NCBI GenBank assembly: GCA_012514835.1
Contig: JAAYZM010000089.1
Span: forward strand, 1 to 14,312
Length of the DNA stretch: 14,312 nucleotides
Direction: 5' to 3'
DNA from: Actinomycetales bacterium
GTDB taxonomy: Bacteria; Actinomycetota; Actinomycetes; Actinomycetales; Cellulomonadaceae
A program made the translations under genes and the position numbers. The notes beneath the pieces are model-generated. The model was not told where the DNA came from, did not search any database, and saw only the letters and a list, made by a program, of their open reading frames with translations. Below are positions 13,482 through 14,312 of this stretch, one piece after another. Position 1 is the stretch's first letter. Each line of letters opens with the position of its first letter.

Positions 13482-14312
13482 GTGAACCCGGTTCCCGCTC
13501 TTGCCGACGCTCTGGCCGTCGTGCGCTCCATCATGGGCGGGAGCACTGACATCGGCGGGCCGGCTGGTGTGGCTTCGGGTTCTGAGGGTGTGTCGCAGCG
13601 CGATCGCATCGAGGCGATCCGGTTGCTCGAGGACATGAAGGATGCGGCGTGTGCGGCGCAGGCCGAGCTCGCCGTCGCGGTGGTGGCTCATGAGGTCGGT
13701 GTCGCCGAGGCGGTCGCCGATGACGTGGACGTAGATGCGGAGTGCGCTTCTCGGGCCAAGGCGCGCCGGGTAGCAAGGGCGCGCCGGTCGGCGATCGGGC
13801 AGGTCGCGTTGGCCCGGCGGGAGTCCCCGCACATGGGTGGAGTGTTCGTCGGGATGGCCGAGGCGCTCGTGCACGAGATGCCGTGCACGTTCGCGGCCCT
13901 GAAGTCCGGGACGCTCAATGAGTACCGGGCCAGGACGCTCGTACGTGAGACGGCGTGCTTGACCCGGGAGGACCGGGCCGCGGTGGACCGCACGGTGTGC
14001 GGTGACCCGCGCGCCCTGGCTGGTGTGGGGAACAAGCGCCTCGCAGCGATGGCCAAGCGTGAGGGGTACGGGTTGGACCCCCACGCGATCGTGCGCCGCG
14101 CCGAACGTGACGCTGCGGAGCGGTGCGTGACTCTGCGTCCGGCCCCGGGGTCGATGACGTACCTGACCGCCCTGGTCCCCATGGCACAGGGTGTGGCGGT
14201 GCTCGCGAACCTGCAACGGGCCGCCGAGGTCGCTCGGGCGACGGGGGATAAGCGGTCCAAGGGGCAGATCATGGCCGACACGCTCGTCGAACGCGTCACC
14301 GGGCAAGCTACG
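13482..14312 (+). CDS. DUF222 / 13E12-family protein, probable HNH endonuclease, 3' end outside window
   Basis: The first 277 residues are visible and stay open to the edge. They form the helical DUF222 domain found before a C-terminal HNH nuclease domain in actinobacterial 13E12-repeat proteins. Recognisable segments are RIEAIRLLEDMKDAACAAQAE (start of domain, residue 42 on), a basic RAKARRVARARRSA (91-104), ALKSGTLNEYRARTLVRET (139-157), and the family signature KGQIMADTLVERVTG (260-274). The HNH motif itself would lie beyond position 14312, so nuclease function is inferred. The start is GTG at 13482, six bases after a TACGAT -10, with no Shine-Dalgarno. Codons are less GC-rich than in neighbouring genes: 12 of the first 40 after the start end in A or T, against 5 of the first 40 in each of the two preceding plus-strand genes. 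That suggests acquired or mobile-type DNA. A LexA box overlaps the promoter. Confidence 0.85.
   Translation, partial: MNPVPALADALAVVRSIMGGSTDIGGPAGVASGSEGVSQRDRIEAIRLLEDMKDAACAAQAELAVAVVAHEVGVAEAVADDVDVDAECASRAKARRVARARRSAIGQVALARRESPHMGGVFVGMAEALVHEMPCTFAALKSGTLNEYRARTLVRETACLTREDRAAVDRTVCGDPRALAGVGNKRLAAMAKREGYGLDPHAIVRRAERDAAERCVTLRPAPGSMTYLTALVPMAQGVAVLANLQRAAEVARATGDKRSKGQIMADTLVERVTGQAT

Overview
The window comes from a high-GC actinomycete. Almost every codon ends in G or C, GTG starts are frequent, and the pdtaS-type kinase, whiB1-type regulator and small membrane protein sit together as in mycobacteria and other Actinomycetota. The CelR/CebR-type LacI regulator and the general style of the proteins suggest Micrococcales (Cellulomonas/Sanguibacter-like), but the genus is a guess. 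Ten genes are supported here, eight complete and two cut by the window edges. No intergenic stretch exceeds 300 bases. There is no rRNA, tRNA, CRISPR array or insertion sequence that I can see.

Region 1 (positions 7989 down to 1, minus strand) is a four-gene ABC exporter operon of the MacB/FtsX (type VII) class. It encodes a 1173-residue permease, a 962-residue permease, a 318-residue ATPase, and a second ATPase that runs off the left edge. Each gene overlaps the next by four bases (ATGA or GTGA), so the four are probably translationally coupled. The two permeases and two ATPases differ from one another, which fits a heteromeric pump. The 318-residue ATPase carries a C-terminal extension that reads as a SpoVT/AbrB-like fold. 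The 172-base leader (7990-8161) holds repeated GTCCAG elements, two of them exactly 11 bases apart.

Region 2 (10102 down to 8162, minus strand) is a tight operon of a LacI-family repressor followed by two FluC/CrcB fluoride-channel subunits. The two subunits have loop charges that predict opposite membrane orientations, so they should form an antiparallel heterodimer. The repressor's upstream region has a near-match to the CelR operator, a second GAGCGCTC operator-like palindrome, and a perfect 14-base palindrome. Upstream of it, also on the minus strand, is a DUF2505 (SRPBCC-fold) gene with a strong ribosome binding site.

Region 3 (10845-13336) is the pdtaS - whiB1 - membrane protein block. 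The kinase (plus) and whiB1 (minus) converge on a strong hairpin terminator, and whiB1 diverges from the four-helix membrane protein.

Region 4 (13482 to the right edge, plus strand) is the start of a DUF222-type (13E12 family) HNH nuclease gene. Its codon use is less GC-rich than its neighbours. Its promoter contains a near-perfect actinobacterial LexA (SOS) box placed between the -35 and -10 hexamers.

All three plus-strand genes have a TANNNT hexamer exactly six bases before a GTG start, so all three are predicted to make leaderless mRNAs.
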